In this document: piece by piece, positions 32,135-40,107 of the stretch
Numbering within the stretch: position 1 is the stretch's first letter
Layout: every line of letters begins with the position of its first letter
Assembly: GCF_021545845.1 (NCBI RefSeq)
Contig: NZ_CP088923.1
Span: 2,728,001 to 2,792,000 of the forward strand
Source: Rhodanobacter thiooxydans
GTDB taxonomy: Bacteria > Pseudomonadota > Gammaproteobacteria > Xanthomonadales > Rhodanobacteraceae
Length of the DNA: 64,000 bases
Reading direction: 5' to 3'
The notes under the pieces: model-generated
Told to the model about the DNA's origin: nothing
Database searches by the model: none
Seen by the model: the letters and a program-made list of their open reading frames with translations, nothing else
Made by a program: the position numbers and the translations under genes

Positions 32135-32581
32135 GTGACCACCAACACGCTTCGCCTGCACCGCGTGCTGCGCGCCCCGCCCGAGCGCATCTACCGCGCC
32201 TTCCTCGACGCCGACGCGATCGCCAAGTGGCTGCCGCCGAACGGCTTCACCTGCAAGGTGCACGAGCTCGACGCACGGGTCGGCGGCCAGCACCGGATGA
32301 CCTTCACCAACTTTTCCAGCGGCCACGGACACAGCTTCGGCGGCACCTACCGCGAGCTGGTGCCGGGCGAACGCATTCGCTACAGCGACCGCTTCGACAA
32401 CCCCGGCCTGCCCGGCGAGATGACCACCACCGTCACCCTGCTCGCGGTGTCCTGCGGCACCGACGTGCAAGTGGTGCAGGAAGGCGTGCCGGAGGTCATC
32501 CCGGTGGAGCAGTGCTACCTGGGCTGGCAGGAATCGCTGCTGCTGTTGGGCCAGCTGGTGGAAGCGGACATTCCGGACTGA
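32135..32581 (+). CDS. SRPBCC family protein (AHSA1-like)
   Basis: 148 residues from GTG at 32135 (read as MTTNTLRLHRVLRAPPERIY); no ATG fits the family start. START/Bet v1-like fold: AFLDADAIAKWLPPNGFTC, GGQHRMTFTNFSSGHGHSFG and GWQESLLLLGQLVEADIPD. Such proteins usually pair with an ArsR regulator, and the remnant of one is present upstream at 29417-29545. Followed by the DUF1428 gene on the same strand. Confidence 0.85.
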   Translation: MTTNTLRLHRVLRAPPERIYRAFLDADAIAKWLPPNGFTCKVHELDARVGGQHRMTFTNFSSGHGHSFGGTYRELVPGERIRYSDRFDNPGLPGEMTTTVTLLAVSCGTDVQVVQEGVPEVIPVEQCYLGWQESLLLLGQLVEADIPD

Positions 32582-32688
32582 CCGACGCCGCGGCTGGTCG
32601 GCGCCGCCTCGTGTCGATTCCGCACGCGCCCGTTCGTCGTCAGCAGGAAGGCGGCCCTGCCGGCCGCCGTTTTGCGCAGGAGACCACC

Positions 32689-33045
32689 ATGTCCTATGTC
32701 GATGGTTTCGTGATCGCCGTACCCGACGCCAACCGCGAGCAATTCATCGCGCACGCCCGCCATTTCGACGCCATGTTCCTGGAGTTCGGCGCCACCCGGG
32801 TGGTGGAGTGCTGGGGCGACGACGTGCCCGACGGCAAGCTCACCGACTTCCGCCGCGCCGTGCAGGCCACGCCGGGTGAATCGGTGGTGTTCTCCTGGAT
32901 CGAATGGCCCGACAAGGCCAGCCGCGACGCCGGCATGGAGCAGGTCATGAAGGACCCGCGCATGCCGGGCGCCAGCGACATGCCGTTCGACGGCAAGCGC
33001 ATGATCTTCGGCGGCTTTGCGCCGGTAGTCAGCCTGCCCGCCTAG
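32689..33045 (+). CDS. DUF1428 family protein
   Basis: 118 residues. MSYVDGFVIAVPDANREQF is the characteristic DUF1428 start, and FSWIEWPDKASRDAGMEQVM, PFDGKRMIFGGFAPV complete the dimeric alpha/beta barrel. AGGAGA ends about 5 nt before the ATG at 32689. These proteins often accompany SRPBCC genes, as here. Function unknown. Confidence 0.9.
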   Translation: MSYVDGFVIAVPDANREQFIAHARHFDAMFLEFGATRVVECWGDDVPDGKLTDFRRAVQATPGESVVFSWIEWPDKASRDAGMEQVMKDPRMPGASDMPFDGKRMIFGGFAPVVSLPA

Positions 33046-33057
33046 CGGCGCGGCCGC

Positions 33058-33351
33058 TCACTCCCCTTCTTCCTCGAACTCCACCAGCGCATCCAGCTCG
33101 AACGCCAGCGCCTCAACCGCCTCGCGCACCTTGCGCGCGGTGGAGGGGTTCAGCGCCTCGATCTCCAGCTCGTGCGCGTCGGGCCCGTAGGTGTCGCTCA
33201 GGCCCGCGGAGCTGGAATCCGCGTCGTCCATGCGATCCATCATGTCCACGACCTCCTCCACGCGCTCGATGCCGTCCAGGCTCTGCAACAGGTTGGTCAC
33301 GGCGCGGACGTCATCGCCGCTTCCGGTCAGGCGCAGGCGTAGTGTCGGCAT
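33058..33351 (-). CDS. small acidic protein of unknown function
   Basis: 97 residues, strongly acidic (VEEVVDMMDRMDDADSSSAG in the middle, FEEEGE at the end). MPTLRLRLTGSGDDVRAVTN followed by helix- and strand-like stretches suggests a ferredoxin-like or ACT-like fold, but I do not recognise the family with certainty. It is convergent with DUF1428 and divergent from the GFA gene. Confidence 0.65.
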   Translation of the reverse strand: MPTLRLRLTGSGDDVRAVTNLLQSLDGIERVEEVVDMMDRMDDADSSSAGLSDTYGPDAHELEIEALNPSTARKVREAVEALAFELDALVEFEEEGE

Positions 33352-33530
33352 GGCAGCATCTCATGGCAGGATGCAGATCAGCCGAGGTACGCCCGGGCCA
33401 AGGCGGCGTGACGATGGCGTCGCGCACGAAACCAACGCCCGGCGCGCCAGCCGTCGATGCGACGATGGCCCGGCGAGCCATCCGGCCATGCACTACGGCC
33501 CCGCATCCGTGTTCCTGCCGAGGATCCGCC

Positions 33531-33896
33531 ATGCCCTATCCATCCGCGCTTCCCGCCACCGGCAGCTGCCGCTGCGGCCGCGTGCGGCTGCGCGTCACCA
33601 AGTCGGCCATGCTCAGCATGGCGTGCCACTGCCACGGCTGCCAGAAGATGACCGGCAGCGCGTTCTCGCTGTCGCTGGCCCTGCCCGCCGACGGCGTGGA
33701 GGTGATCGCCGGCGAGCTGGTCCGCGGCGGCCTGCAGGAGGAACACAGCCACCTGTACTGCGCGTTCTGCAAGTCGTGGGTGATGACCCGCCCGGCCGGG
33801 CTCGACTGGCTGATCAACCTGCGCCCGTCGGTGCTCGACCCGCACGCCGACTTCGCACCGTTCATCGAAACCTGCACCGATACCCGGCTCGCCTAG
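33531..33896 (+). CDS. GFA-domain protein with an apparent in-frame amber stop
   Basis: 121 residues before TAG at 33894-33896. Zinc-binding cysteines in GSCRCGRVRLR, CHCHGCQKMTGSAFSLSLAL and LYCAFCKSWVMTRP identify a GFA (glutathione-dependent formaldehyde-activating-like) fold. After the TAG the same frame continues ASTPAKHSYAGFPSMEDYQP LAEAYAAE, which is the expected family C-terminus (HS.xxFPxMEDY). The stop sits where homologs tend to have Trp after RLA, so a TGG to TAG change is likely. The gene is then either truncated but stable, a pseudogene, or a sequencing error. The core zinc sites precede the stop. Confidence 0.8.
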   Translation: MPYPSALPATGSCRCGRVRLRVTKSAMLSMACHCHGCQKMTGSAFSLSLALPADGVEVIAGELVRGGLQEEHSHLYCAFCKSWVMTRPAGLDWLINLRPSVLDPHADFAPFIETCTDTRLA

Positions 33897-33989
33897 GCAT
33901 CGACCCCGGCCAAGCACAGCTATGCCGGCTTCCCCTCGATGGAGGATTATCAGCCACTGGCCGAGGCCTACGCCGCCGAGACCGCGGAT

Positions 33990-34040
33990 GCCATCGCGAC
34001 GTGCCCGGACCCCTCCCGGTTCCGGGCACGTCGCGATGGC
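33990..34040 (+). terminator. 20-bp inverted repeat before the phosphoesterase gene
   Basis: GCCATCGCGACGTGCCCGGA (33990-34009) and its exact complement (34021-34040) enclose an 11-nt loop. It lies in the read-through part of the GFA frame and just before the ATG at 34058. It is probably an mRNA end or a REP-like insertion; there is no T-run. Confidence 0.6.
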
Positions 34041-34057
34041 CCTGAACGGAGCACCGC

Positions 34058-34819
34058 ATGCGCCTGCACATCCTGTCCGACCTGCACCTGAGCACGCACG
34101 GCATGCCGCCGCCCGAGGTGGCGGCTGACGTGACGATCCTCGCCGGCGACATCCGGCGCCCGGCGGCGGAGGCGATGCAGTGGGCCGCCAGCCTGGGGCG
34201 CCCGGTGCTGTACGTGCCCGGCAACCACGAGTTCTACGGCGGCGCGATGCCGCAAGTGCGCCAGACGCTGGCGCGGAGCGCGCGCGAGCACGGTATCGGG
34301 CTGCTCGACCAGGGCACGCGGGAGATTGACGGCGTGCGCTTCGTGGGTGCGACGCTGTGGACGGATTTCGCGCTGTTCGGCGCCGGCAACAAGGAACTTG
34401 CCATGGCGGCATCGGCCAGCTTCATGCGCGACTTCGCCGTCATCCGCAACGCCGACGGCAGCGTATTCACCCCCGCCGACGCCGCCGCGCTGTTCGCCGA
34501 ACAGTACGCATGGCTTGCGGTCGTGCTGGCGCAACCGTTCGCCGGGCCGACCGTGGTCGTCACCCACCATGCGCCGACGCCGCGCAGCGTGCATCCGCGC
34601 TTTGCCGAGTCGCCGGTCAGCGCCGCCTTCGTGTCCGACTGCAGCGCGCTGATGGGCCGTGCCACACTGTGGGTCCACGGCCACACCCACGACAGTTTCG
34701 ACTACACGGTGAACGGCACCCGGGTGGTCTGCAATCCGCGCGGCTACAGCTCCAACGGGGTGAACGAAAACCCGCATTTCGACCCGTGCCTGTGCATCGA
34801 GGTAGAGGCTGGCGCGTAA
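34058..34819 (+). CDS. calcineurin-like metallophosphoesterase
   Basis: 253 residues. All dimetal motifs are present: ILSDLHLS (D-x-H), ILAGDIRR (GD), VPGNHEFYGG (GNHE), VVTHHAPTP, and WVHGHTHDSFDY (GHTH). No signal peptide, so cytosolic. CGGAG precedes the start by about 8 nt. The substrate is unknown. Confidence 0.92.
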   Translation: MRLHILSDLHLSTHGMPPPEVAADVTILAGDIRRPAAEAMQWAASLGRPVLYVPGNHEFYGGAMPQVRQTLARSAREHGIGLLDQGTREIDGVRFVGATLWTDFALFGAGNKELAMAASASFMRDFAVIRNADGSVFTPADAAALFAEQYAWLAVVLAQPFAGPTVVVTHHAPTPRSVHPRFAESPVSAAFVSDCSALMGRATLWVHGHTHDSFDYTVNGTRVVCNPRGYSSNGVNENPHFDPCLCIEVEAGA

Positions 34820-34834
34820 GACGCAGAGGGCCCG

Positions 34835-34853
34835 AACGGGGTCAGGTTCACTT
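34835..34853. repeat. 19-bp repeat, left copy flanking the RAYT gene
   Basis: AACGGGGTCAGGTTCACTT. Found inverted at 35638-35656 and again in direct orientation at 36936-36954, all three identical. Confidence 0.85.
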
Positions 34854-34940
34854 TCACACAGATCACTGCTCGTAGCGCCTACGGCAGGTCGCGGCGAGGG
34901 CGGGTACCACGGCTCTGGTGCCATCCGTGAAGCTGAGCGA

Positions 34941-35630
34941 ATGGCCAGGCAACCCCGACTCGACCTACCCGGTATTCCCCAGCACATCGTCCAGCGCGGC
35001 AACAACCGCCTGCCCTGCTTTCTGGATGACACGGACCTGCACCGTTACCTGCACCTTCTCCGCGAGGCGCTGCTCGACACCCGATGCATGCTGCATGCTT
35101 ATGTACTCATGGACAACCACGTCCACCTGCTGGTGACGCCCAGCGAAGTCGGCGCCATTTCAAAGATGATGCAAAGGCTCGGACGGTGCTACGTAGGGCA
35201 GTTCAATGCACGCCACCGTCGCACCGGCACCTTATGGGAAGGTCGATACAAAGCCTGCCTGGTGGACACCGAAACCTACGTGCTGCGCTGCTACCGCTAC
35301 ATCGACCTCAACCCGGTGCGTGCACGCCTGACAGACGACGCAGCCAGCTATCCGTGGTCCAGCGCCTCCAGCCATTGTGGCCTGCGCCCGCTTGCGTGGC
35401 TCACGCCGCATCCCGCCTACACCGCGTTGGCGCCCACGCCCGAAGCGCGCGCCGAGGCCTACCGGCAGCTTCTGCGCGAAGTACTGTCCGACGACGATCT
35501 TGCGGCGATTCGCACCTACCTCAAGCAACAACGCGCGCTGGGCCACGGCGGCTTCCGCGCCATGGTCGAGGCCAAGACCCAACGCCTCGCCGGCATCCGC
35601 CCGGCTCATCGACCGCCACGCTCCCAATAG
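34941..35630 (+). CDS. REP-associated tyrosine transposase (RAYT, Y1/IS200-like)
   Basis: 229 residues. MARQPRLDLPGIPQHIVQRG is a typical RAYT start. The HUH motif is YVLMDNHVHLLVTP, followed by the Y1 tyrosine region near LGRCYVGQFNARHRRTGTLW and VLRCYRYIDLNPVRARL. Single-copy domesticated transposases of this kind are linked to spread of REP palindromes. It is intact and bracketed by perfect 19-bp inverted repeats (34835-34853 and 35638-35656), so it sits in its own 822-bp cassette. The nearby TGTAGGAGC-type REPs are a different family. Confidence 0.93.
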   Translation: MARQPRLDLPGIPQHIVQRGNNRLPCFLDDTDLHRYLHLLREALLDTRCMLHAYVLMDNHVHLLVTPSEVGAISKMMQRLGRCYVGQFNARHRRTGTLWEGRYKACLVDTETYVLRCYRYIDLNPVRARLTDDAASYPWSSASSHCGLRPLAWLTPHPAYTALAPTPEARAEAYRQLLREVLSDDDLAAIRTYLKQQRALGHGGFRAMVEAKTQRLAGIRPAHRPPRSQ

Positions 35631-36306
35631 ACCGCGGAAGTGAACCTGACCCCGTTTGGGGGAGCGCGAGGTAGGTGGCCCGCTCCTCGCGCACACCGGG
35701 TTTCGTACCGTGCGGCGGCTTCAGCGCCTGCGCATTCACGTCGCCGCTGATCTCACGCAGCTTCTCCACGTCGCGGACGATAGCGTCGCCCATGATCGAC
35801 AGCGTGGCGTCGGACAACTCGGCGTGATCGGTGCAGGTCACCACGTTGCCAAGGGCCCGAAGGCTTGCGAGCAGCAGGTTGATCTCGTCGATCTGATCCA
35901 GGGTGACGCCGAAGAGGAAGCCGTTGCCGGCCTCATCCCTCGCCGGCTCGGCGACCTCCGGCTCTGCGGTTTCCGTGCAAGCCTCCGCTTCCGCTTCCGC
36001 TTCCGCTTCCGCTTCCGCTTCCGCTTCCGCATCGGCCTCGCATGCTGCCGCCCTTTTGCCACGCTCGGCCGGCCAGGAGAGTTCGTCCAGCACCTGGGCG
36101 AGCTGCTCCTCCAGCAGTTCCATGCAGATCGCCACTTCGCCCGGGCGGATCTCCGCGTACCACTCCTTTGCCTCGTCCGCGATGCGCGGTCGCGCCAGGT
36201 TGCCCAGAAACTCCACATACTCGCGGAGCTTTTTCAGCCGCAGTTGGCTGTCCTCCGGCAGGAAATAGCCGGTCGTGCCCAGATCGTCCAAATCGGTCGT
36301 CGACAT
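35521..36306 (-). CDS. XAC0095-type protein with a Glu-Ala repeat; 3' end altered by the RAYT cassette
   Basis: 261 residues as read. The N-terminus has TGYFLPEDSQLRLKKLREYV followed by EFLGNLARPR, the short domain of XAC0095-like proteins of Xanthomonadales. Next comes a helical region, then an alternating Glu-Ala tract of about 16 residues (36030-35984) and a second helical region (FLFGVTLDQIDEINLLLASL). From about 35656 downward the frame runs through the 19-bp repeat and about 115 bp antisense to the RAYT gene, so the last 40 or so residues are not original. GAGGAGG precedes the ATG. Function unknown. Confidence 0.7.
   Translation of the reverse strand: MSTTDLDDLGTTGYFLPEDSQLRLKKLREYVEFLGNLARPRIADEAKEWYAEIRPGEVAICMELLEEQLAQVLDELSWPAERGKRAAACEADAEAEAEAEAEAEAEAEACTETAEPEVAEPARDEAGNGFLFGVTLDQIDEINLLLASLRALGNVVTCTDHAELSDATLSIMGDAIVRDVEKLREISGDVNAQALKPPHGTKPGVREERATYLALPQTGSGSLPRSIGSVAVDEPGGCRRGVGSWPRPWRGSRRGPARVVA
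35638..35656. repeat. 19-bp repeat, right copy flanking the RAYT gene (inverted)
   Basis: AAGTGAACCTGACCCCGTT, exact reverse complement of 34835-34853. It lies 8 nt after the RAYT stop and within the reading frame of the opposing XAC0095-type gene. Confidence 0.85.
35984..36030. repeat. hexanucleotide tandem repeat TCCGCT, nearly 8 copies
   Basis: Seven exact TCCGCT units plus a partial one, coding for alternating Glu and Ala in the XAC0095-type protein on the minus strand. Being a multiple of 3, copy-number change would alter length but not frame. Confidence 0.9.
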
Positions 36307-36561
36307 GCTCGCCTCCTCGCTCTATGAAATGCCCGTCGGAAACAGGGGGAAGGCAGAGTCGGCTCTACGACCGTTCCCTCAACAAATGCACTCCGACGCC
36401 TGCTATCACCCCCGCCCTCCATGGCCAGAATGCAACCATGAATTGCCGATGTCAACAACCATAAATGGCACGCTCGCAAATACACGTGCGCAACAATGGA
36501 CCACACTTGCCAAGCCTCACCGCGCGCAAGCGCCGGGACGATGCGACAACCAGGAACTGGA

Positions 36562-36921
36562 ATGGCAGCACCCTACGAGCACTTCGCCAGCCGCCTGCGC
36601 AAAGCATTGGACCAGGCCGGCTTCGTTTCAGGGCGCGGAAGGACAAGCACCCTGGCCAGCCGCTACGCGGTATCGCGGGAAACCGCCCGCAAGTGGCTCA
36701 CCGGCCTCGCCCTGCCCGAGCTGCCGCGCATCATCGAACTGGCCAAGGATTTCGACGTCAACCTGGAATGGCTTGCCACCGGGCGAGGCCCCGCCGCGCC
36801 CGGGGTGAGCGAAGCCGGCGCCCTCTATCGTCGCCTGAGCGACAACGAGAGCCACCTGCTGAATGCGTTCCGCAAGCTTCCCGAATCGAAGCGGCAGTTG
36901 CTGGTGAAGTTCCTTTCCTAA
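36562..36921 (+). CDS. phage-type (Cro/CI-like) helix-turn-helix regulator
   Basis: 119 residues from the ATG at 36562; AGGA 7 nt upstream fits. The HTH is at about 8-60: FASRLRKALDQAGF...RTSTLASRYAVSRETARKWL, then LPELPRIIELAKDFDVNLEW, as in CI-like repressors. The C-terminal part ends SHLLNAFRKLPESKRQLLVK. No peptidase domain is present, so it is the short form. It is divergent from the XAC0095-type gene, which it may regulate. The 19-bp repeat follows 15 nt after its stop. Confidence 0.82.
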   Translation: MAAPYEHFASRLRKALDQAGFVSGRGRTSTLASRYAVSRETARKWLTGLALPELPRIIELAKDFDVNLEWLATGRGPAAPGVSEAGALYRRLSDNESHLLNAFRKLPESKRQLLVKFLS

Positions 36922-36935
36922 AAAACAGCGGGTGA

Positions 36936-36954
36936 AACGGGGTCAGGTTCACTT
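36936..36954. repeat. 19-bp repeat, third copy
   Basis: AACGGGGTCAGGTTCACTT, same orientation as 34835-34853. It lies between the stops of the HTH regulator and the convergent antitoxin, only 2 nt from the antitoxin stop. With 35638-35656 it brackets the XAC0095-type and HTH genes as a 1.3-kb inverted-repeat unit. Confidence 0.85.
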
Positions 36955-36956
36955 AA

Positions 36957-37268
36957 TCAAGCTGCCGCCAACACCTTCCGCACCGTCTTCGGCGCTGCTA
37001 CTGCCACTTTCAACAGAGCCTTGGCCGCGCCGCTCGGTTCGCGCCTGCCCTGCTCCCAGTCCTGCAACGTGCGTGTGGAAACGCCCAGCATCGCGGCGAA
37101 GTCGGCTTGGGACAGTCCGAGTTTGAGGCGGGCCTCCGTAGCTTTCGTTACCTGTACGGTAAAGCGCCGCCCTTCGCCCGCCTTGATTTCGCGGATGGCC
37201 TGCAGGACTTCCAGGCCGATATCGCGCTTGGCATCCCGTTCGAGAATTTCCTTGCTCAGCTTTTTCAT
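36957..37268 (-). CDS. HTH antitoxin, HigA-like
   Basis: 103 residues from the ATG at 37266-37268. The N-terminal arm MKKLSKEILERDAKRDIGLE is followed by a helix-turn-helix ARLKLGLSQADFAAMLGVST, then RTLQDWEQGRREPSGAAKAL, typical of HigA/MqsA-like antitoxins. Its start overlaps the toxin stop by ATGA, and it is the second gene of the pair (toxin first), the usual HigBA order. It should neutralise the toxin and repress the shared promoter at 37606-37634. Confidence 0.88.
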   Translation of the reverse strand: MKKLSKEILERDAKRDIGLEVLQAIREIKAGEGRRFTVQVTKATEARLKLGLSQADFAAMLGVSTRTLQDWEQGRREPSGAAKALLKVAVAAPKTVRKVLAAA

Positions 37269-37579
37269 GGTTTCACCACCTGCTCCTTGAGCAATCGGAT
37301 GACATCTGCGGGAAGGTTGGTCTGCCGTGACTTGGCGTAGATCGCCAGCAACCAGATTTGCCCATGCTCGGTTACGCCGTAATAGATCACGCGTACGCCG
37401 CCGCGCTTGCCCTTGTCGCGGGCGCCCCAACGAAGCTTGCGGCAGCCGCCCGACGCGGGGATGACGTCGCCTGCGTCAGGATGGCTGGAGAGATACCACT
37501 GCAAGCCGGTGTACTCATCCTCCGTGAGGTAGTCATACACGTATTTCGCGAACACGGACGATTCGACGAACTCGTACAT
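37265..37579 (-). CDS. RelE/HigB-superfamily toxin
   Basis: 104 residues. Features: MYEFVESSVFAKYVYDYLTE, GLQWYLSSHPDAGDVIPASG, CRKLRWGARDKGKRGGVRV and IYYGVTEHGQIWLLAIYAKS, the pattern of HigB/RelE-type ribosome-dependent mRNA interferases with basic residues in the third strand. GAAGGGAG upstream of the ATG is the ribosome binding site. A promoter with an overlapping palindromic operator lies upstream. Confidence 0.88.
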   Translation of the reverse strand: MYEFVESSVFAKYVYDYLTEDEYTGLQWYLSSHPDAGDVIPASGGCRKLRWGARDKGKRGGVRVIYYGVTEHGQIWLLAIYAKSRQTNLPADVIRLLKEQVVKP

Positions 37580-37605
37580 GGCAGACTCCCTTCTGCACGC
37601 TTGAA

Positions 37606-37634
37606 CTATACGGCAATGCCGTATGTTTCACAAA
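37606..37634 (-). promoter_or_regulatory. toxin-antitoxin promoter and palindromic operator
   Basis: On the minus strand -35 TTGTGA (37629-37634), a 17-nt spacer and -10 TATAGT (37606-37611). The palindrome ATACGGCA-A-TGCCGTAT (37609-37625) overlaps the -10 box and spacer, the expected place for autorepression by the antitoxin or the complex. Confidence 0.7.
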
Positions 37635-37648
37635 CTAGTTCGTGACAG

Positions 37649-39322
37649 TTACACCATCGGCAACTTCAACCCCTGCTCGCTCGCACACTGCACTGCGATG
37701 TCATACCCCGCATCCGCATGCCGCATCACCCCGGTGCCCGGATCATTCCACAGCACGCGGGCGATTCGCTTGTCCGCTGCCGCCGTGCCGTCGCACACGA
37801 TCACCACGCCGGAGTGCTGGCTGTAGCCCATGCCGACGCCGCCGCCGTGATGGAAGCTGACCCAAGTAGCGCCGCCGGCGGTATTGAGCAGTGCATTGAG
37901 CAGCGGCCAGTCGGACACCGCATCGCTGCCGTCCTTCATCGCCTCGGTCTCGCGATTCGGTGACGCGACGGAGCCGGAATCCAGATGATCGCGCCCGATC
38001 ACCACCGGCGCCTTCAGCTCGCCGTTGCGCACCATCTCGTTGAACGCAAGGCCGAGCTTGTCGCGCAGGCCAAGGCCCACCCAGCAGATACGCGCCGGCA
38101 GGCCCTGGAAGCTGATGCGTTCCCTGGCCATGTCGAGCCAGCGGTGCAGGTGCTTGTCGTCGGGGATCAGTTCCTTGACCTTGGCGTCGGTCTTGTAGAT
38201 GTCTTCCGGGTCGCCGGAGAGCGCGACCCAGCGGAACGGGCCGATGCCGCGGCAGAACAGCGGGCGCACGAAGGCGGGCACGAAGCCGGGGAACGCGAAC
38301 GCGTTGTCGCAGCCGACGTCCTTCGCCATCTGGCGGATGTTGTTGCCGTAGTCGAAGGTGGGGATGCCCTGCGCGTGGAACGCGAGCATCGCGTCCACGT
38401 GGGTCTTAATCGACAGCTTGGCGGCGCGCGCGGTGCCGACCGGGTCGGCCTTGCGGCGCTCGAACCACTGCTCCACCGTCCAGTCCTGCGGCAGGTAGCC
38501 GTTGACCGGGTCGTGCGCGCTGGTCTGGTCGGTGACGGCGTCGGGGTGCACGCCGCGCCGCACGAGTTCCGGCAGCACGTCGGCGGCGTTGCCGAGCAGT
38601 GCGATGGATTTCGCCTCGCCGGATGCGGTGTATTTCGCGATGCGCGCCAGCGCGTCGTCAAGATCCGTGGCCTGCTCGTCGACGTAGCGCGTCTTCAGGC
38701 GGAAGTCGATGCGGCTCTGCTGACATTCGACGTTGAGGCTGCACGCACCGGCGAGCGAGGCGGCCAGCGGCTGGGCGCCACCCATGCCGCCCAGGCCCGC
38801 GGTGAGGATCCACTTGCCCTTGAGCGAGCCGCCGTAGTGCTGGCGGCCCATCTCCACGAACGTCTCGTAGGTGCCCTGCACGATGCCCTGCGAGCCGATG
38901 TAGATCCAGCTGCCGGCCGTCATCTGGCCATACATCATCAGACCCTTGCGATCGAGTTCGTTGAAGTGCTCCCAGGTGGCCCAGTGCGGCACCAGGTTGG
39001 AATTCGCGATCAGCACGCGCGGCGCGTCGGCATGCGTGCGGAACACGCCGACCGGCTTGCCGGATTGCACCAGCAGCGTCTCGTCGTCGTTCAGCTCACG
39101 CAGCGATTTCAGGATCGCGTCGAAGCACTCCCAGTTGCGCGCGGCGCGACCGATGCCGCCGTACACCACCAGCTCCGCAGGGTTCTCCGCCACTTCCGGA
39201 TCGAGGTTGTTCTGCAGCATGCGGAACGGCGCCTCGCTAAGCCAGCTCTTGCAGGAAAGCTCGCTGCCGCGTGGCGCGCGGATGGTGCGGGTGGTGTCGA
39301 TGCGGGTGGATGCGTTCATCAC
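37649..39322 (-). CDS. hutU: urocanate hydratase
   Basis: Second step of histidine degradation, urocanate to imidazolonepropionate; cytosolic with tightly bound NAD. 557 residues, normal length. Motifs: [40 protein letters not shown], the NAD loop [20 protein letters not shown], and [24 protein letters not shown] precedes the start, and a TATACT box lies at 39350-39355 on the minus strand. No other hut gene is adjacent; hutF and hutI are 11-17 kb away. Confidence 0.97.
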   Translation of the reverse strand: MMNASTRIDTTRTIRAPRGSELSCKSWLSEAPFRMLQNNLDPEVAENPAELVVYGGIGRAARNWECFDAILKSLRELNDDETLLVQSGKPVGVFRTHADAPRVLIANSNLVPHWATWEHFNELDRKGLMMYGQMTAGSWIYIGSQGIVQGTYETFVEMGRQHYGGSLKGKWILTAGLGGMGGAQPLAASLAGACSLNVECQQSRIDFRLKTRYVDEQATDLDDALARIAKYTASGEAKSIALLGNAADVLPELVRRGVHPDAVTDQTSAHDPVNGYLPQDWTVEQWFERRKADPVGTARAAKLSIKTHVDAMLAFHAQGIPTFDYGNNIRQMAKDVGCDNAFAFPGFVPAFVRPLFCRGIGPFRWVALSGDPEDIYKTDAKVKELIPDDKHLHRWLDMARERISFQGLPARICWVGLGLRDKLGLAFNEMVRNGELKAPVVIGRDHLDSGSVASPNRETEAMKDGSDAVSDWPLLNALLNTAGGATWVSFHHGGGVGMGYSQHSGVVIVCDGTAAADKRIARVLWNDPGTGVMRHADAGYDIAVQCASEQGLKLPMV

Positions 39323-39338
39323 GAAGGGCTCCGGTGAG

Positions 39339-39749
39339 TCAGACCGCCGAGTATAGGTCAGCGGCTGGCACAGGCCGGAGGCCAGTCACGGTGCCGCGGG
39401 CCGCGGGCCGCGCGTCGATGTCGGTGTGCTTGCGCAAGGCCACTGCCGCACGCATGCGCACGAGCATCTTCGCCATCCGCGGGTCCTTGCCGAAAAGGGA
39501 TTCCAGGCAGTCGGCGGTGGCGTCCAGTCCGACTCGCGGTGGCGGCTGGATGTCGGCGCGCAGGATCCAGCCGTACGGATTGTCCGGCCGCTCGTGAGTC
39601 AACTGATCGGTCACGACCCAGCCCTTGTCCCCGTCGTGCGCCATATGGACGAACATGTCGCCGAACTGGGGCAGCACATTCACGTCGTCCGGGTCGATCG
39701 CCAGCAGTGCGCGGAAATCCTGTTCCGCGTGCGCATAGTCGACCTGCAT
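39339..39749 (-). CDS. hypothetical protein, probably 5'-truncated
   Basis: 136 residues, not recognised. The N-terminal part [20 protein letters not shown] has a TPR-like feel; the middle contains [33 protein letters not shown]. The codon before the ATG is also open and the upstream sequence abruptly becomes a cytochrome b561 fragment on the other strand, so the original start was probably lost. It ends 16 nt from hutU. Confidence 0.45.
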   Translation of the reverse strand: MQVDYAHAEQDFRALLAIDPDDVNVLPQFGDMFVHMAHDGDKGWVVTDQLTHERPDNPYGWILRADIQPPPRVGLDATADCLESLFGKDPRMAKMLVRMRAAVALRKHTDIDARPAARGTVTGLRPVPAADLYSAV

Positions 39750-39754
39750 TTCGA

Positions 39755-39960
39755 ATGCTCGGCACGTCGCTGCGGCTGCCGCCGATCTTCCCGACCAATG
39801 CCGTCGCGTTCGCCGTGCTGCGCCAGCTGCACGGCGGGTTCGCGATGCTGCTGTTGCTGACGCTCCTGGCGCACATGGCGGCGGTGCTGTACCACGGCCT
39901 GATCCGCCGCGACAGCGTGCTGCCGGGCATGCTCCGCGGCCGAAGGAAAGCGGCGCGGGC
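39755..39960 (+). pseudogene. C-terminal fragment of cytochrome b561
   Basis: The frame reads GTSLRLPPIFPTNAVAFAVL, then LHGGFAMLLLLTLLAHMAAV and LYHGLIRRDSVLPGML. This matches the last periplasmic loop and final TM helix of cytochrome b561 (LH...L...HxxAALYHxxIRRDxVLxRM), including the haem histidines. The first three helices are absent and replaced by sequence of the opposing hypothetical gene. The frame continues to 40150 without similarity. Confidence 0.7.
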
Positions 39961-40107
39961 CTTGATCGGGTATGGCGGCGAGCCCGCGGCTGACGATTCG
40001 AACGAATTGACGCCGAGCGCTCCAGCCGGGATGCGGAAGAACATGCCGACTAGCGCGATGCCTTCGCCGCCTCCACTGTATAGAAGACGGCTTTCACGAC
40101 TACGGCA

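Noticed and set aside
35984-36030. Hexamer array as a CRISPR or regulatory repeat
   Set aside because: The unit is 6 bp without spacers and is in frame within a coding sequence.
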